Position numbers and translations under genes: made by a program. Positions 13,501-24,179 of a DNA stretch of 64,000 bases are shown in pieces. How positions within the stretch are numbered: the stretch's first letter is position 1; every line of letters begins with the position of its first letter. The notes beneath the pieces were generated by a model, which saw only the letters and a program-made list of their open reading frames with translations, had not been told where the DNA came from and made no database searches. The DNA comes from Hericium rajendrae (lineage: Eukaryota > Basidiomycota > Agaricomycetes > Russulales > Hericiaceae): contig CM065879.1 in the NCBI GenBank assembly GCA_033439255.1, positions 1,282,501 to 1,346,500 on the forward strand, written 5' to 3'.

Positions 13501-13861
13501 TCCGAAGCCGAAAGGCCTGGCCGCGCGCCGCCCACGTATCTCCCGCTCGCGCGTCATCGCGAAGCTGGGGGCGCAACGCGCCGCTGCTGCTGCCGGGACG
13601 TCGTCAAATCCAGCCATCAGCGGTTCTGCACCTCGCATGCGCTCGAGCATGGGCAACGCTGCGCGCCGCTCATACGGCGGGATCAAGAGCGGCAGGGCCG
13701 CCGGCAGTGATGCGCTTATGAGCGCGAAGAAACGCGCACGGCAGAGTGAGTACATGCGCAGGAGGAGCCGTGCGGTGGGCTCGAACGTCGGTGTTCGCAA
13801 GAATATCTTCTCGAGTCCTGCCGCTGGAGACGGGAGCGCGTCGATGGATGTCGACGATTAG
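10582..13861 (+). CDS. SAP-domain protein with long Ser/Pro-rich disordered tail
   Basis: Three exons: 10582-11026, 11092-12507 and 12564-13861 (introns of 65 and 56 bases, GTGCGT and GTAAGT donors); 1052 residues. Residues about 13-48 form a SAP motif (LKRDQLVKLCKIHSIKASGK followed by VELVDRL), a helix-turn-helix that binds DNA and is found in chromatin and RNA-processing proteins. An acidic stretch rich in D and E follows, and then long Ser/Thr/Pro-rich sequence. A short conserved-looking block lies around FNKAHEDQFSKMDSIANHYA. Further on are an acidic run beside KRIRVV and a Lys/Glu-rich helix (KDKKEKEKERKAVRKML). Exon 3 starts with GATSRFGFLSSAKSMVRSVW and then becomes Ser-rich with an Arg-rich C-terminus. 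The basic clusters suggest a nuclear protein. No enzyme domain is seen. The role is unknown beyond probable chromatin or DNA binding. Confidence 0.85.
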
Positions 13862-15567
13862 TTGTTCAGTGCTCTCTCTGCTTCTTGGACTCGCCGTTGC
13901 TTATAATTTCCCTGCCGTCGCACTCAGTGATTCTGTGCCATCTTGTAGCCTCATCTCCGAAGGACATATATACTGTACGATTGCAGCCCTTTGCCGTATC
14001 TTTATCTTGTATCATTTCCGTAGAATATCTTGCCGTGACCTGTGCTGAGCACATCCGATTTCTTGTAACTAATCGTCGCGTATTATGTTGCCAAACATTA
14101 AGACTTCACGGCGAGGACTGAACAGATGATGGCAAGCAATTATGACTTTCAATATTCATTAGCATTCTTGGTAAACTAAGATACAACACGGGACATATGA
14201 CAGACGAGAACTACACGAAGTACAGTGGACATCCGCGATACGTACCACGTGTAGCAGCTGAATCGACGAGCTCGGAGACAATCACCGTATTTATCTGGAA
14301 AGGACAAGCTCATGTCAGTGAGATGTCCTTCAAAGCAGATGAAAGAGATATGAAAGAATCAGAGAAGCCGATGTTTTCTTAATCCTCGCCTCGCAGAAGT
14401 CCCGCAAGCCGGCCAGCTCTCATCAAGACGACTTGAGCCAGCACAAACCCCCTCCAAAACGGCGAAAGTGGCTCGCAGAACAGCGCGGCGACGAGTAGTC
14501 AACGAATGGATGAACTTATTTTCGTCTTGGAAAAAAGGATGAAGATGAAAACAGAGCTGTGACTCACAGATTACACCGAACTCAGGTGCGAATCGCCGAT
14601 GTCAATCAGGTAACCTGAAAGAGAAAGTGTGAACTTCAACGCGTCAAGATTCTGATAGAAAAAAAGACGTGGAAAAGAAAGCTCCGTTGGTGATGCATGT
14701 TTGAGTATGGTTCATAGTGAAACCTCACCGACTCAAGAAATGGATAGTTATCTATCATCGCAGAAAGAATGAAATGAAAGGAGAATAAGACAACAACTCA
14801 CCTCAGACATAGAGTCAATAGGAGCAGCGAAGAGAGTCCTTCATCGCCGACAGATGAGGATGTGGTAGAAAGACGGAGAGGCGCAAATTTGAAGGGCATG
14901 GAGATTTCTATCTCCGCCACAACTTCCAGCGCAGCGGACTTCAAACCATGCTATTTGCCGAATCGTATAAAGACCGTCGTGATTCCGCGTTTTTTCTCAT
15001 CGCTCGTTGGGCTCTCATCTCTCTTTTCTCTTGTCCTCGGTCTTGTGTCGATTAGTGAGTAGCGTATTCCTCTTATTCCCGCGACACTTGCATGCTTGTG
15101 TTGCCTTTCGTGATGATCATTGACTATTCAGTTCTGCTTCCGAAGAGAGAGCAATCTCTTTGTGGATACCCTTTATACCAAAAACTTTTTTCTGAGCTTC
15201 CATTGCCATCGACTCTTCTTGATTCGACTTCGTACTGACAAGACTTCTCTAGGTTGCATTGAGTTCTAGGATCGCGGGTGGTTCGAGCTTGATTGTAGCC
15301 TTAGAGGGTGTCAGCGCGTCGTTGGGTGGTACGTTGTTCATTCATCGCATGCCGTCCTCTATTCTGCCCGATGATATCTACGTTCAAATTTACAAGCATA
15401 TGTCCTATCATTACTGAGGACATCGTATGTTCGCTGAGGGCTTCATTTTCCTCTTCTCATCATTGCCCAAACTATCAACTCACTCTTCCGCTTTTCTTCC
15501 AGGACATCTCTTCTCTTAAATATCATAATGACAATGTACTTAGCACCATTCCATCTTAAATATCATG
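13862..15567. other. Gene-poor stretch with weak splice-like signals
   Basis: No supported gene. On the minus strand between about 14880 and 14580 there are well-formed donors (GGTGAGT near 14812, GGTGAG near 14729) and a pyrimidine-rich acceptor leading to the frame GYLIDIGDSHLSSV and a stop. This might be a very small spliced gene, but the start and middle exons are unconvincing. Confidence 0.35.
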
Positions 15568-16423
15568 CATGTCATCACTGTCTCCTATCGGTCAACGCGT
15601 TTTTGAGTTTCCTAATACCGCGCCGAAGATGCTGCGACACGTTCTTCACAAGATGTAAGCTGGCGCGAGACTCCGATCAAAAGCACTGGCAATAGCTCAC
15701 CGATATCGCTCGAGAGAAGGTGCTACGACGCTCATCTTCTTGCCAATAACTGCGGTGTCGGGTCGATGGGTATCCAAAGTTCAGCTGCCTCGACCAGCGG
15801 CGGCTGCTCATATGTCGTTGTTGTAAGAGATCTTCTTGGGTTGTCATAGGCTGCATACGGCGAGACTTCGTGAGGCTGCTGCTACCGGGTTAAAGGATGC
15901 AACATACAGGGAGCACGCTCATGATCTCGCCCCCATCGCGCGTGTAGTACGTTGAATGCCGGTATGGGCTCCTGGGCATTCGAGAGAGCGCGTCCGCTCA
16001 GGGTCAGGCGGGAGAGGGAGTCAAGCCAAGAAGAGCGTTTGTGGTGACTGTGGTGACATCGCCTCAGGCCCAGGCAATTATATATGTACGTATTCTGATC
16101 AATATTCAGGTTCCACGGAGCGATCTGTTACGCAAGGACCGACAGACTTCATTATGACCGGGGATGCTCACATCTTATTACGGCACGAGCATCGCCCGCC
16201 TCGAGGCATGGCGGGACATCTTTGCGTTTGGGAAGCTCGCGGAAGCCTTCGTTGGACTCGACGGTCGCGACCGGCGCTGTGTATGGCAGCTTCTACACAG
16301 ACCCGGGGCCGGTTGTTGCATCAAGATCTGCCGAACGGACGGCAGGTGAGGTTTCCCCATCGCGGAGGCACTGCCTCGAGCGGGGTTCATCATATCCATG
16401 CGCAGGGGCGCCCAGATAAATAA
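15568..16423 (+). CDS. Possible small multi-exon gene, unrecognised
   Basis: Coding-like pieces occur between plausible splice sites on the plus strand, but I could not join them into one convincing model. One begins with an ATG near 15568 and reads MSSLSPIGQRVFEFPNTAPK, ending near 15656 next to GTAAGCT. One after an AG near 15699 reads LTDIAREKVLRRSSS. One after an AG near 15850 reads LHTARLREAAATGLKDATYR and ends near 15948 before GTACGT. A fourth near 16260-16350 reads TGAVYGSFYTDPGPVVASRS before GTGAGG. The family is unknown. The region could also be a decayed gene. Coordinates are approximate. Confidence 0.25.
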
Positions 16424-16458
16424 TCAATGCATCATGTGTCTGGATGATAGTGGGGGTA

Positions 16459-16830
16459 CTAAAGCTTGTTTTGTAGTATGTAAAACCATATGAACGCACC
16501 CCTACCGATCACTGACCAGATAGTCGTTGTCATGGCCCTATTGGTGCACCAGTGCCGAAGTCCGTCCACCCATTGTAAGTAGGCAAGCCCCGCTTGCAGG
16601 GCTCTGAGGGCGAGAGCAGCGTCCAATGATTCGCGCTGTCCATCAGCAAAAATCGAAGACAAGTTACCGCTCGCCCACGGAAGTCTGTTGGGGGCGGGTA
16701 AAGCCCTACGGTCGCGGCAGATGAGGTGTAGGAAAGAAAGTCCGAATAGAGTAGCGAAGATGACAGTGAACATGATCGTTCGCATGTCGACGCAGCTGCG
16801 AAGGCTGATTGGCGGTGAATGAGGGGACAT
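16459..16830 (-). CDS. Possible small single-pass membrane protein
   Basis: An uninterrupted frame of 123 codons directly downstream of SLX1. Residues about 17-40 (RTIMFTVIFATLFGLSFLHL) form a convincing hydrophobic segment followed by basic residues (CRDRR) and a Pro-rich turn, the pattern of an N-terminal membrane anchor. The remainder has no family resemblance. It could be a real small gene, the remnant of a larger membrane-anchored protein, or a chance frame. Confidence 0.22.
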   Translation of the reverse strand: MSPHSPPISLRSCVDMRTIMFTVIFATLFGLSFLHLICRDRRALPAPNRLPWASGNLSSIFADGQRESLDAALALRALQAGLAYLQWVDGLRHWCTNRAMTTTIWSVIGRGAFIWFYILQNKL

Positions 16831-16991
16831 GATGAGCGAGAAAGTACACAGTAGGTTGCATGTTCGTGAGATCTGACACTCCCATTGCGTCGGGTCATGA
16901 CAAATAAGATTAGGCTCTGCCGCTGTTCAGACATCGAGGGACAGAAAAGCCTACAAGAGATAAACTCACCAGACGGACTCATGCATTTGCG

Positions 16992-19315
16992 TTAATCCGA
17001 CAATATGATGATGTCCACATCGTCGTCCATGGCGGCGCGGTTGCCGCGGACCGGTGAAGAGATAGCCGAGGAAGCGGGGGATGAGACGGACAGGGTGGAA
17101 AGAGCCCTGGTCAACGCCATCGAGGAACCTTTCCGGGCCACGAGCTTGGTGCGAGGGGACGAGCTGCGCACTACGGGATGCCGCGGTGGCGAGTACCGAT
17201 CCAGAAATGCTTCACTTGCCTCGTCAAAGAAATCGATTTCGCCATCCTCCAAGACCAGTCGACCTCGTTTATTCTTTGGTATCCTCGGCACATCAGGCAG
17301 AACAATATCTTCAGGGTATTCGCTCGGGGATACGTGAAACCGCGCTGCTTCTGGCTTCGAAAGATCGTCGAAGGATGACGCGTCCTCCTTATGGAGATCG
17401 GGAAAGATGTTGAAATTTGGGCGCTGAGAGCTTTTCGATCGAGATTTTCTGCGCGACCGAGCCCCGCGGTCTTTGGACATAGTGGCATTTCCCTTCTCTT
17501 TACGTGTTGTCTCGAATTTGCCAGTTCCGGAATTTTGAAACAGGGTTGGGGGCTCTGGGTGATCCACCTCGTCTTCGGTCACGGCGTTGGCAGCAAAGAG
17601 CGCGTCGTTCCCATAGACATCGTGTGGGTCGGTTTTTCTCCCGCTTTTCTCTATGGTAGACGCCGTTCGAGACGGACCTGCGACAGGAGGAGTTTGACGG
17701 ACCCTGCTGCGCGCCTTGATTGTGGTCCGACATGTGGTTGGGATGCGTGGCGCATTATCCGACTCGTCGTCAGAGCTGATGGCATCCAGGTCAAAATTTT
17801 CCTCTTCAGATGAGACAAACGCATGCTGCGGTACAGCAAGCCTGCTGCGTTGTGTCCTTTCTTTGCTAGTCGGCTTGACTGCTTGCTTTCCTTGGGATGT
17901 CAGAGAGCGGGCCTGCGCGGGAGAGGCTGAAGGTTTATCAGTGCGATAGTTGAAATGGACATGAATAGTCAGAGATTGCAAACTCACCAAGGGCGGTATC
18001 TGCTGAAACAGCAGCGGATGCAGCTTTCTTGGAGATCTTCCTCGTCTTCATCTTCGACACCGGCAGAATATCGTGTTCTCGCTCTTCGTCTGACCCGAAT
18101 ACCTCCCCTGAGTCTCCTTCATCGTCATCATCCAGTATAGGAGCGGCCTTTCCAGCAGATCGTCGATAGCAGCCCTTCATAATATCACCCCATAAGGTAT
18201 ACGAATCGCACGTATTGCAGTGTCCACCCCGCGGAACGAGAGTAGCCTCGCCGGGCTGGGATCGGAGAAACCGCTGAGCGAGGCATAATAGATGTGAGAT
18301 CGCTGTACAGCCTGTTGCGGTGCACAGCGCACTTGTAAGTGGTTCCTTCATAGGATTTCTGAGTCAGTTGACACCACGACAAAGATTGCCGGAAACTGAC
18401 TGTTGGGTATGTATCCATGGGTTTGTGGCAAATCGCACACGCTAAGCGTCGGCCAGAAGCGAGAAGGGCTTTGTGCTTCGTCAGATGGGTCGACGTAAAT
18501 ACATCTATGATTTCAGGTCAGATGGAAAGTGAAATTTGAAGGAAGGGAATGACGATGTTAACCATCAGAAATATCAATTGGCCCTGTCCTGCCGGAGCCC
18601 AATTTGCCTGATTTCCCGTCGACACCCTCATACTCGATCTGGTAACTGAAGCCAGGTGGCATAGCCAGCGCTGTACCGTTCGCCGAGAGGTCATTCCAGA
18701 TTTTGACAGCTTCGTCAGTGAACAGCTTGACGTGAAGTGGCCAGGTGTTGTATGGATGGCAAGTAATCATTGCACGGGCGACCCTGTAAGCCTCCGCTCA
18801 GTTGGCCATTCCAGCCGACAATACAAGGCAAAAGACGACCAACCGGATGTTCATCTTGATATACTTCGAGCGGCGATCGCCGCCGAAGAGCGATTTTCCG
18901 TCCTTGTCGCGCAGATGACGAGAGAGATGCGGATGCTGCCATGCCCATTCGAACTGCAGTGCTGCTAGCTTGGATGGAAAGCCATACACAATCATTTGCA
19001 TGACCCATGGCCTGTTGTGTTTCGTCTTCCAAGCACCTTGACTAATTTCGCCATTGTGCTGCCTAATGCAAAGCCAGGATTGAATGATGCGCGTTAGAAG
19101 ACTGGATAGCTGCACGCACCGAATACGCCTAGGAGGGCTTGGCGTGCTCCCGATATAAGTCCTAGAACTTAGTGAGGGTCTTGTCTATATATGAGCATAT
19201 TCAGAAAGACGCACGCGCATGATCTTGGTGTACGAATCGATTTGAGGAGGTAACAAGCATAAAACGTGGGTATCTGATGGGAAGCCAAAGACGACCTTGT
19301 CTTCTGACTGGCCAT
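16992..19315 (-). CDS. SLX1: Structure-specific endonuclease catalytic subunit SLX1
   Basis: Seven exons on the minus strand: 19315-19215, 19161-19120, 19062-18844, 18783-18563, 18504-18401, 18345-17988 and 17926-16992; 659 residues. The GIY-YIG nuclease domain spans about 17-100: [25 protein letters not shown] with the catalytic Tyr/Arg, and [10 protein letters not shown] with the metal-binding Glu at about 86. After a helical linker comes the C-terminal variant RING: C217-AI-C220, then ALCTATGC, H and C residues, and GHCNTC before LWGD. With SLX4 this enzyme cuts branched DNA such as 5' flaps and Holliday junctions in the nucleus. The final 350 residues are an acidic and basic Ser-rich tail ending in DVDIIILSD; yeast SLX1 (about 300 residues) lacks it. 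The start is the first ATG before the conserved FYACY. The gene is divergent from the SDR gene. Confidence 0.9.
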
Positions 19316-19676
19316 TCTGATCATTCTGGAGTCAAAAAACAATAAAGTCGATCTCGTGCATCCAAGATATCGAGACCGCTGACCTACCAAGACCACGGCA
19401 GTCCGACGATACGGTCGTCGCGACTCGCGACGAGAAACTCTGCGGAGTGACTGTCAACGCGATCACGTGGAAATAATGGGGACACGGCTCCGGCGGCTCG
19501 GGGATCAATAGAACCCGTCCGGCAAACACAATGCCCCGACCCCGCATTTCATTGTCAAGACACAGCACACGCGTCTCCAGCCTGGCGCCTTCAACACGGT
19601 ATTTAGGCCTCCTGTTTCTTTTTGTAATATCAGTTTCTGACTACCCACATAAGACGCTCCTACCATCCGGTGGAAA
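19316..19676. promoter_or_regulatory. Shared divergent promoter region, SLX1 / SDR
   Basis: The 361 bases between two divergent start codons must hold both promoters. I saw no clear TATA box or known operator. The presence of a promoter is inferred from gene arrangement alone. Confidence 0.4.
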
Positions 19677-21299
19677 ATGACCGGCACACCTGGTGAGCAC
19701 CTCCTGAGCTAGATGCATAATACGAAGTCTTACGGGTTTTGGATGCAAAAGATCTCAGCATTCCGAGTTTGTTCGATGTGAAGGGCAAGACGGGTACGTA
19801 GCGCCATACCGATATGCCGGTGAAGATGTAGGGAACTCATTATTTTTGGGCGATTCAGCCGTTGTTACCGGCGGTGGCTCCGGCATCGGGGAGATGATTG
19901 CGACGGCGTTCGTCCAGAACGGCGTTAAGGTGTACATTGCGTCTCGAAAGGAGAAGCAGCTGAAGGAGGTGCGTTATATCCGCCGGAAGGCGACAGCTAA
20001 GTCTGCTAATGAATTTGAATGCGCCTGACAGGTTTCTGAGCGTCTGACTAAGATGGGACCAGGATCTTGTCACTACTTCGTCGCTGATATCAGCGTGAGT
20101 TGTATTTATTGGATTTCTACACAACAGTCGCTCACCATGTCGTACTTTCGGCTCGACACTGTTTTTAGTCCAAAGAGGGATGCGACAAGCTCGCAGATGC
20201 AGTCAAACAGAGAGAAAGCAAGATCCACATCCTAGTAAACAACTCCGGCATGTCATGGGGAGCGCCCTATGAAAAGTGCGTCTTGTCCGCGCATGATCGT
20301 AAGCGCATTGTCATATTAATACCACCCGTTTCAGCGTCCCGGAGAAGGAAGGTTGGGACCGAGTACTTGCGTTGAACGTGAAGAGTGTCTTCTATCGTAC
20401 GCCGTCTCACGCACATTACTATCACTCGCTGATGCCGTGACCACAGTCACTGTTGCGTACGTCCCGCGATAGCGGGCCTGTCCTCGTCTCCGCGCTCTTC
20501 TAATTTGGCTTGGACTGTAGCTTTACGGATCTGTTAGCGAAGGACTCCACGAACATAGATCCTGGACGCGTTATCAATGTTTCCTCCATTGCTGGAGTGT
20601 CTCCGGTCGCCCAAGGCAGCAAAGTCGCTGGCCCAAGCTCGGGCCTTTGGAGTTGTAAGTAGTCTTTGTTGTCGTCGATGTTGTTAATGCGATTGATTGC
20701 CATTGGTCTAGATCACACCAGCAAGGCTGCCGGTGCGTGGATCAATCATCTCCAAGTGACGTAGCGTCTCAAGGCCTCTTCAGTGAATCATTTAACTACA
20801 CAGCTGGCTGTGACCCTCGCCAAGAAGCGCATCACGTATGCCATGTCAATCTTCACGAAAGTAGTATGATTGACAGCTAGATCTTCCACATCAGCGTGAA
20901 CGCTATTCTCCCAGGGTCGGTCTTCCTGTGATTGTTTGTACAATTATTTCTCACTATCAATTCAACAGGATCTTCCCGTCGAAGATGACCGCATTCGGTT
21001 TTAAGCAGGCGGGCGGACAGGATCAGATGGCCGAAGGACATCCATGGGGTATGTTTCTTTAACTTGTCTACATCCAAGGGACTGAATATATCACTGTCTC
21101 AGGTCGCGTTGGGAGTGCCCGTGATATGGCTGGTGTAGGTATGTGTCCCAAGGCTGCCGTTGTATCCTAGTCTGTCGTGTTGACTTAGCGCTCGTTGCCA
21201 GTGCTCTTCCTTGTCAGCCCCGCCGGAAGCTACGTGACAGCGTCGCATATTGCCATAGACGGTGGCAGCCTTCACGCTCCGGGAAAGGCTTTCTTGTAG
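19677..21299 (+). CDS. Short-chain dehydrogenase/reductase (RhlG-like SDR)
   Basis: Fourteen exons: 19677-19692, 19728-19793, 19859-19968, 20032-20094, 20169-20275, 20335-20396, 20447-20456, 20521-20654, 20712-20732, 20784-20835, 20895-20915, 20969-21048, 21103-21138 and 21202-21299; 291 residues. The protein is a classical SDR: TGGGSGIG at 31-38 binds NAD(P)(H), NNSG follows the HILV strand, NVSSIAG carries the catalytic Ser, and YHTSK is the catalytic Tyr/Lys pair. VNAILPGIFPSKM and the final IDGGSLHAPGKAFL are typical of the subgroup annotated as rhamnolipid-type 3-oxoacyl reductases. It should reduce or oxidise a small carbonyl or hydroxyl substrate in the cytosol; the real substrate is unknown. 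Very small exons stand out (10, 16, 21 and 21 bases), and the frame closes only when they are all included. Confidence 0.87.
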
Positions 21300-21808
21300 A
21301 TCTCGGCTGTGACCTGGAAGACATCATCCTTGGGCCAAACGTATGATCTGCATTTGCATGTAGGATATGAACATATGTAGGTTTCGACCTAATTCGATAT
21401 CATAGTTATTCGGCTTGCATCGACATTTGCATGATGGTGGCTTGGACCACCTCGGGACGACGAGTATTATTGGTAATGTCCTGCAATATAGCCTTCAAGT
21501 GCTCCGTGCTGGCGCTTGACTGCGTCATAGACACCACGCCTTGCTGCCATCGGACAATCATCGATGGCATCGATGTGCTCCTCAATGATTCCAGGAAGAC
21601 ATCTGCACCTCGACTTATCGGTGCTAATGCCGTCATACCTCGAGCTAGCGACACACCACCTCGCATTAAGGACTGGCGGCATACCGGAAGTCTTTCAATT
21701 TCCACAGCTAAAGTAAGTCGCATTCCGAGCTATCTGTATTACTCCTCATCTTCGTGCGTGGAGTCTTCACGATGCGTCTATCTCTCACTTTGACTTTCAT
21801 AGACGATC
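21300..21808. other. Intergenic upstream of the small-protein family
   Basis: Contains a minus-strand frame at 21406-21723 (105 codons) that lacks family resemblance and an opposing plus-strand frame of similar size. A possible 5'-UTR intron of the next gene ends near 21803 (TTGACTTTCATAG). No further gene is supported. Confidence 0.35.
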
Positions 21809-22348
21809 ATGGCAGTCAATCCAAATCAGATTCCTCTAGCTGACGCCAACGCAGCGGGGCCGGTGGAAGAGTCCATATCGCCCATGGAAAGCAAATTCGC
21901 ATCATACCATCGAGCCAGAGCAGAGGCAGAGGCGCGCGGGGAGTTCCCGCCCCTGTCGAAACACCATGTGCCAGTGCCGATATACCTCTTCATGGCCGAC
22001 CCCGCCTCGAACGTAGGGCAGCCGCCTATAGAACGCCTCATCGAATTCTTGAGGTTGTCTCCTGTGCCCGATTACGTCGGCGTCGGCACACGTCGCGTCC
22101 AGACGCGCGCGAATGCGGTCGGGGACAAGAGGTACATTGAATGAACAGACAATCGGAAGCACAAGGAGTTTGGCGTGGCGTTATTGATCAGGGATGAGTG
22201 GCAGTGGGAGGTTTTGGACAGCGAAATGCCGAGAATGTTTCCGGGGTTTGTGCTGAAGTCGGGATTGCCCCTTCATATTTATAACGATATCAAGCCGGGA
22301 AAGCTTCTTGTCTGGGGCGGTGACATCGAAGGTGGCGAAGAGGCCTGA
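21809..22348 (+). pseudogene. Small tandem-family protein, copy 1, with in-frame TGA
   Basis: First of three tandem relatives (others at 22878-23417 and 24180-24752). The frame is 180 codons long from ATG to TGA, but codon 112 (22142-22144) is TGA. Beyond it the same frame continues with family features: FGVALLIRDEWQWEVL, RMFPGFVLKSGLP and GKLLVWGGDIEGGEEA. These match FRGFYVTSGM and GRILVWKDAKEIEG of copy 3. The N-terminal signature FASYHRARAEAEARGE, followed by VPIYLFMADP, is also shared. No known domain, signal peptide or membrane segment is visible. Most simply it is a recently disabled copy. A truncated 111-residue product, or read-through of TGA, is possible. No GT-AG intron of reasonable length removes the stop. 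Confidence 0.6.
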
Positions 22349-22877
22349 GCTTTGTGTATCCTCGACTATTTGTTAGGATGTCATTCCACACGCATGACTG
22401 ATGTAATATTCATTTACTTATTTTCCGTCGAACTTACTTGTACCTCTTATGTGGCGACGTCGTTGTACCCAAATCCAATGGAGCTTGCTCAGTTTCGTGC
22501 ATTCGTAACACCCTATTGAACGTTGGCGTTGATGGCCAAATGCATGTCACGGGCATCGCGGATATGAACAAACTTTGGTCAGTCTTTGGTCAGTCTCTGG
22601 TCAGTCTCCTTAATCGGAACTCGTGCGTGAATCGGTACGAAAGTTACATATTTCGATGAAGAGCGTGGAGGCGTTGGGATGGCCATCAGAAGATAGGCTA
22701 TAAAAGATCCGAGGCTCCGACTGAAAGCCTGCATATAAGAGAAAAGTCAATGTTCAGGTTCCGTCCACCTCATCACGGCGTTCTTCAATCTCAAATCCAC
22801 TGATAGGCTCCGAGGCAGTGCGCACATCGATATCGCGGTGCTCGCTAACTTACTTACCGCAATTGATACAGCCCCTC
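22349..22877. other. Intergenic between family copies 1 and 2
   Basis: Contains a direct triplet of GGTCAGTCT words around 22577-22605 and the TATA-bearing promoter block of copy 2. No gene recognised. Confidence 0.4.
22683..22712 (+). promoter_or_regulatory. TATA-type promoter block of family copy 2
   Basis: CCATCAGA, then TATAAAAGATCCGAGG, with the TATA box at about 22699, roughly 179 bases before the ATG. An equivalent block (CCATCAGATAAAAGTAAAAG then ATCCGGGG) lies at 23991-24017, about 176 bases before the ATG of copy 3. The promoter was therefore duplicated with the gene. Confidence 0.5.
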
Positions 22878-23417
22878 ATGAGCGAAAGCTCGACAGCGAC
22901 GCCTCCATCCGATGTTCTTCCTGAGGAGAAGCGTAAACCGTGGTCGATGGTGGAAAAGTTCGCGACATACTTTGAAATGAAGGCGCGAGGCGAATTGGAT
23001 AAGCCCGAACCCAAACCTGTTCGAGTGCCGGTGCATCTCTTCATGGGCAATTCCCAGGACGTGGAACGGCCGTCTTGAGAGGCCTTCGAGGAATTTTTGG
23101 GCTGCTCTTTGGAGTCAGGTGGCGCCGATCCCAGTGTATCGTTCGTCAAGACATATCAGGACACAGAGGGAGGCAAGACGTACCTCGTATATTCAAGCAA
23201 CTCCGACGATCGGCAGCCTGGAGTGTCGTATGTCATCAGCAAGCAGGAGCAACTGGAGGCATTGGAGAACAATTTGGGAAAGATGTTCCCCGGCTTTTAC
23301 GTGAAGCCGGGATTAGTTGCTTATCCTTCGGAGGACGAGTATTTCCGTCAGAGCGGGATGATTATGTTGTGGAATAGTGGGAAGGTCGAAGGGAAAGTAA
23401 TAAGAAGGTACTATTAG
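22878..23417 (+). pseudogene. Small tandem-family protein, copy 2, with in-frame TGA
   Basis: The frame from ATG 22878 to TAG 23417 is 180 codons, with a TGA at codon 67 (23076-23078). The frame is kept on both sides. Before it are MVEKFATYFEMKARGE and VPVHLFMGNSQDVERPS; after it come EAFEEFLGCSLESGG, VSYVISKQEQLEALENNLGK, MFPGFYVKPGL and MIMLWNSGKVEGK. All are collinear with the intact copy 3 (FLGCDTLEKGG, LVITKAEQLEALEKDLHK). The TGA lies where copy 3 has a Pro in QPSPMAIAKFLG. No domain is recognised. The reading frame downstream is undamaged and conservation is strong, so the stop is either very recent or tolerated. A TATA-like block lies upstream. Confidence 0.6.
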
Positions 23418-24179
23418 GTGGTAGAGTGCCCGAGTGGATTGCACTCCTCACCATTAATATTTAATGCGCTGTCCATGTCTGTCTTGTATATGTGACTGAA
23501 TTTTCCTTTCTATCGTGTTGTATATCCTTTCTATATGCTGCAACGATTCCGTGAGCTTACCTGAGAATGAGAGATGAAGTTCTGCGCCGACAATGAACGT
23601 TATTCTGGCTTCGGAGCGCATGAGAGTCACTGAACGCCGAGGAGAACCGCTGGTCATACGAGGTTGTACTTCCGCCGCGCATTCATTAACCTCGGCAATA
23701 TGCTGACAAAGCTCGGGCGATTGCTCGCTGAAGATGAACAATTTGGGACTAATCATGGAAGAAAGTGAAGAAAGTTACAGTCTCAGACGCGATATAGGAT
23801 GCCAGAAGGCAGGTATTGCCGGTACGGCGGGAGTAGAAGAGTCCATAAGCGTACGTCGGACATCGCGGGCATATAGTTACGTACCAACTTGCGGATCAGC
23901 GTGAATTAGCACACTTTTCATCGAAGGAGGTCGCCTGCGTATTCGTGCACGCAGGAGCCTGGATTGGAAGTGTGGAAGGCGCGAGGATAGCCCATCAGAT
24001 AAAAGTAAAAGATCCGGGGATTGGATGCGCGGCCTGTACATCAGATAGAAGTGAACACTTGCGTTCTGCTAATACGAGAGCTTACTCTCACCGTTTGCGG
24101 ACAGTATATCCTCATCGTGGTGCGCGCAATTATGGCAATGGCTTGACCATGCCGCTCACTCCAGCTCATACAGCCCGCC
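23418..24179. other. Intergenic between family copies 2 and 3
   Basis: Holds the 3' end of copy 2 and the duplicated promoter block of copy 3 at 23991-24017. A minus-strand frame at 23454-23756 (100 codons) has no family resemblance and may be chance. Confidence 0.4.
23991..24017 (+). promoter_or_regulatory. TATA-like promoter block of family copy 3
   Basis: CCATCAGATAAAAGTAAAAG followed by ATCCGGGG, matching the block upstream of copy 2 in sequence and in distance to the start codon (about 176 versus 179 bases). Confidence 0.45.

Noticed and set aside
12550-13800. Minus-strand frame of 416 codons
   Set aside because: Antisense to the Ser-rich third exon of the SAP-domain gene, with composition explained by that exon.
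19505-19687. Minus-strand frame upstream of SLX1 as an extra first exon
   Set aside because: SLX1 already begins with a good ATG just before the conserved FYACY strand, and this frame overlaps the SDR start and has no family match.
22142-23078. Selenocysteine as explanation for the in-frame TGA codons
   Set aside because: Mushroom fungi are not known to use selenocysteine, the TGAs fall at different family positions without a Cys equivalent, and no stem-loop of the required type is evident.
23421-23450. tRNA-like words (GTGCCCGAGTGG)
   Set aside because: No matching acceptor stem, anticodon arm or T-arm follows, so it is not a tRNA gene.
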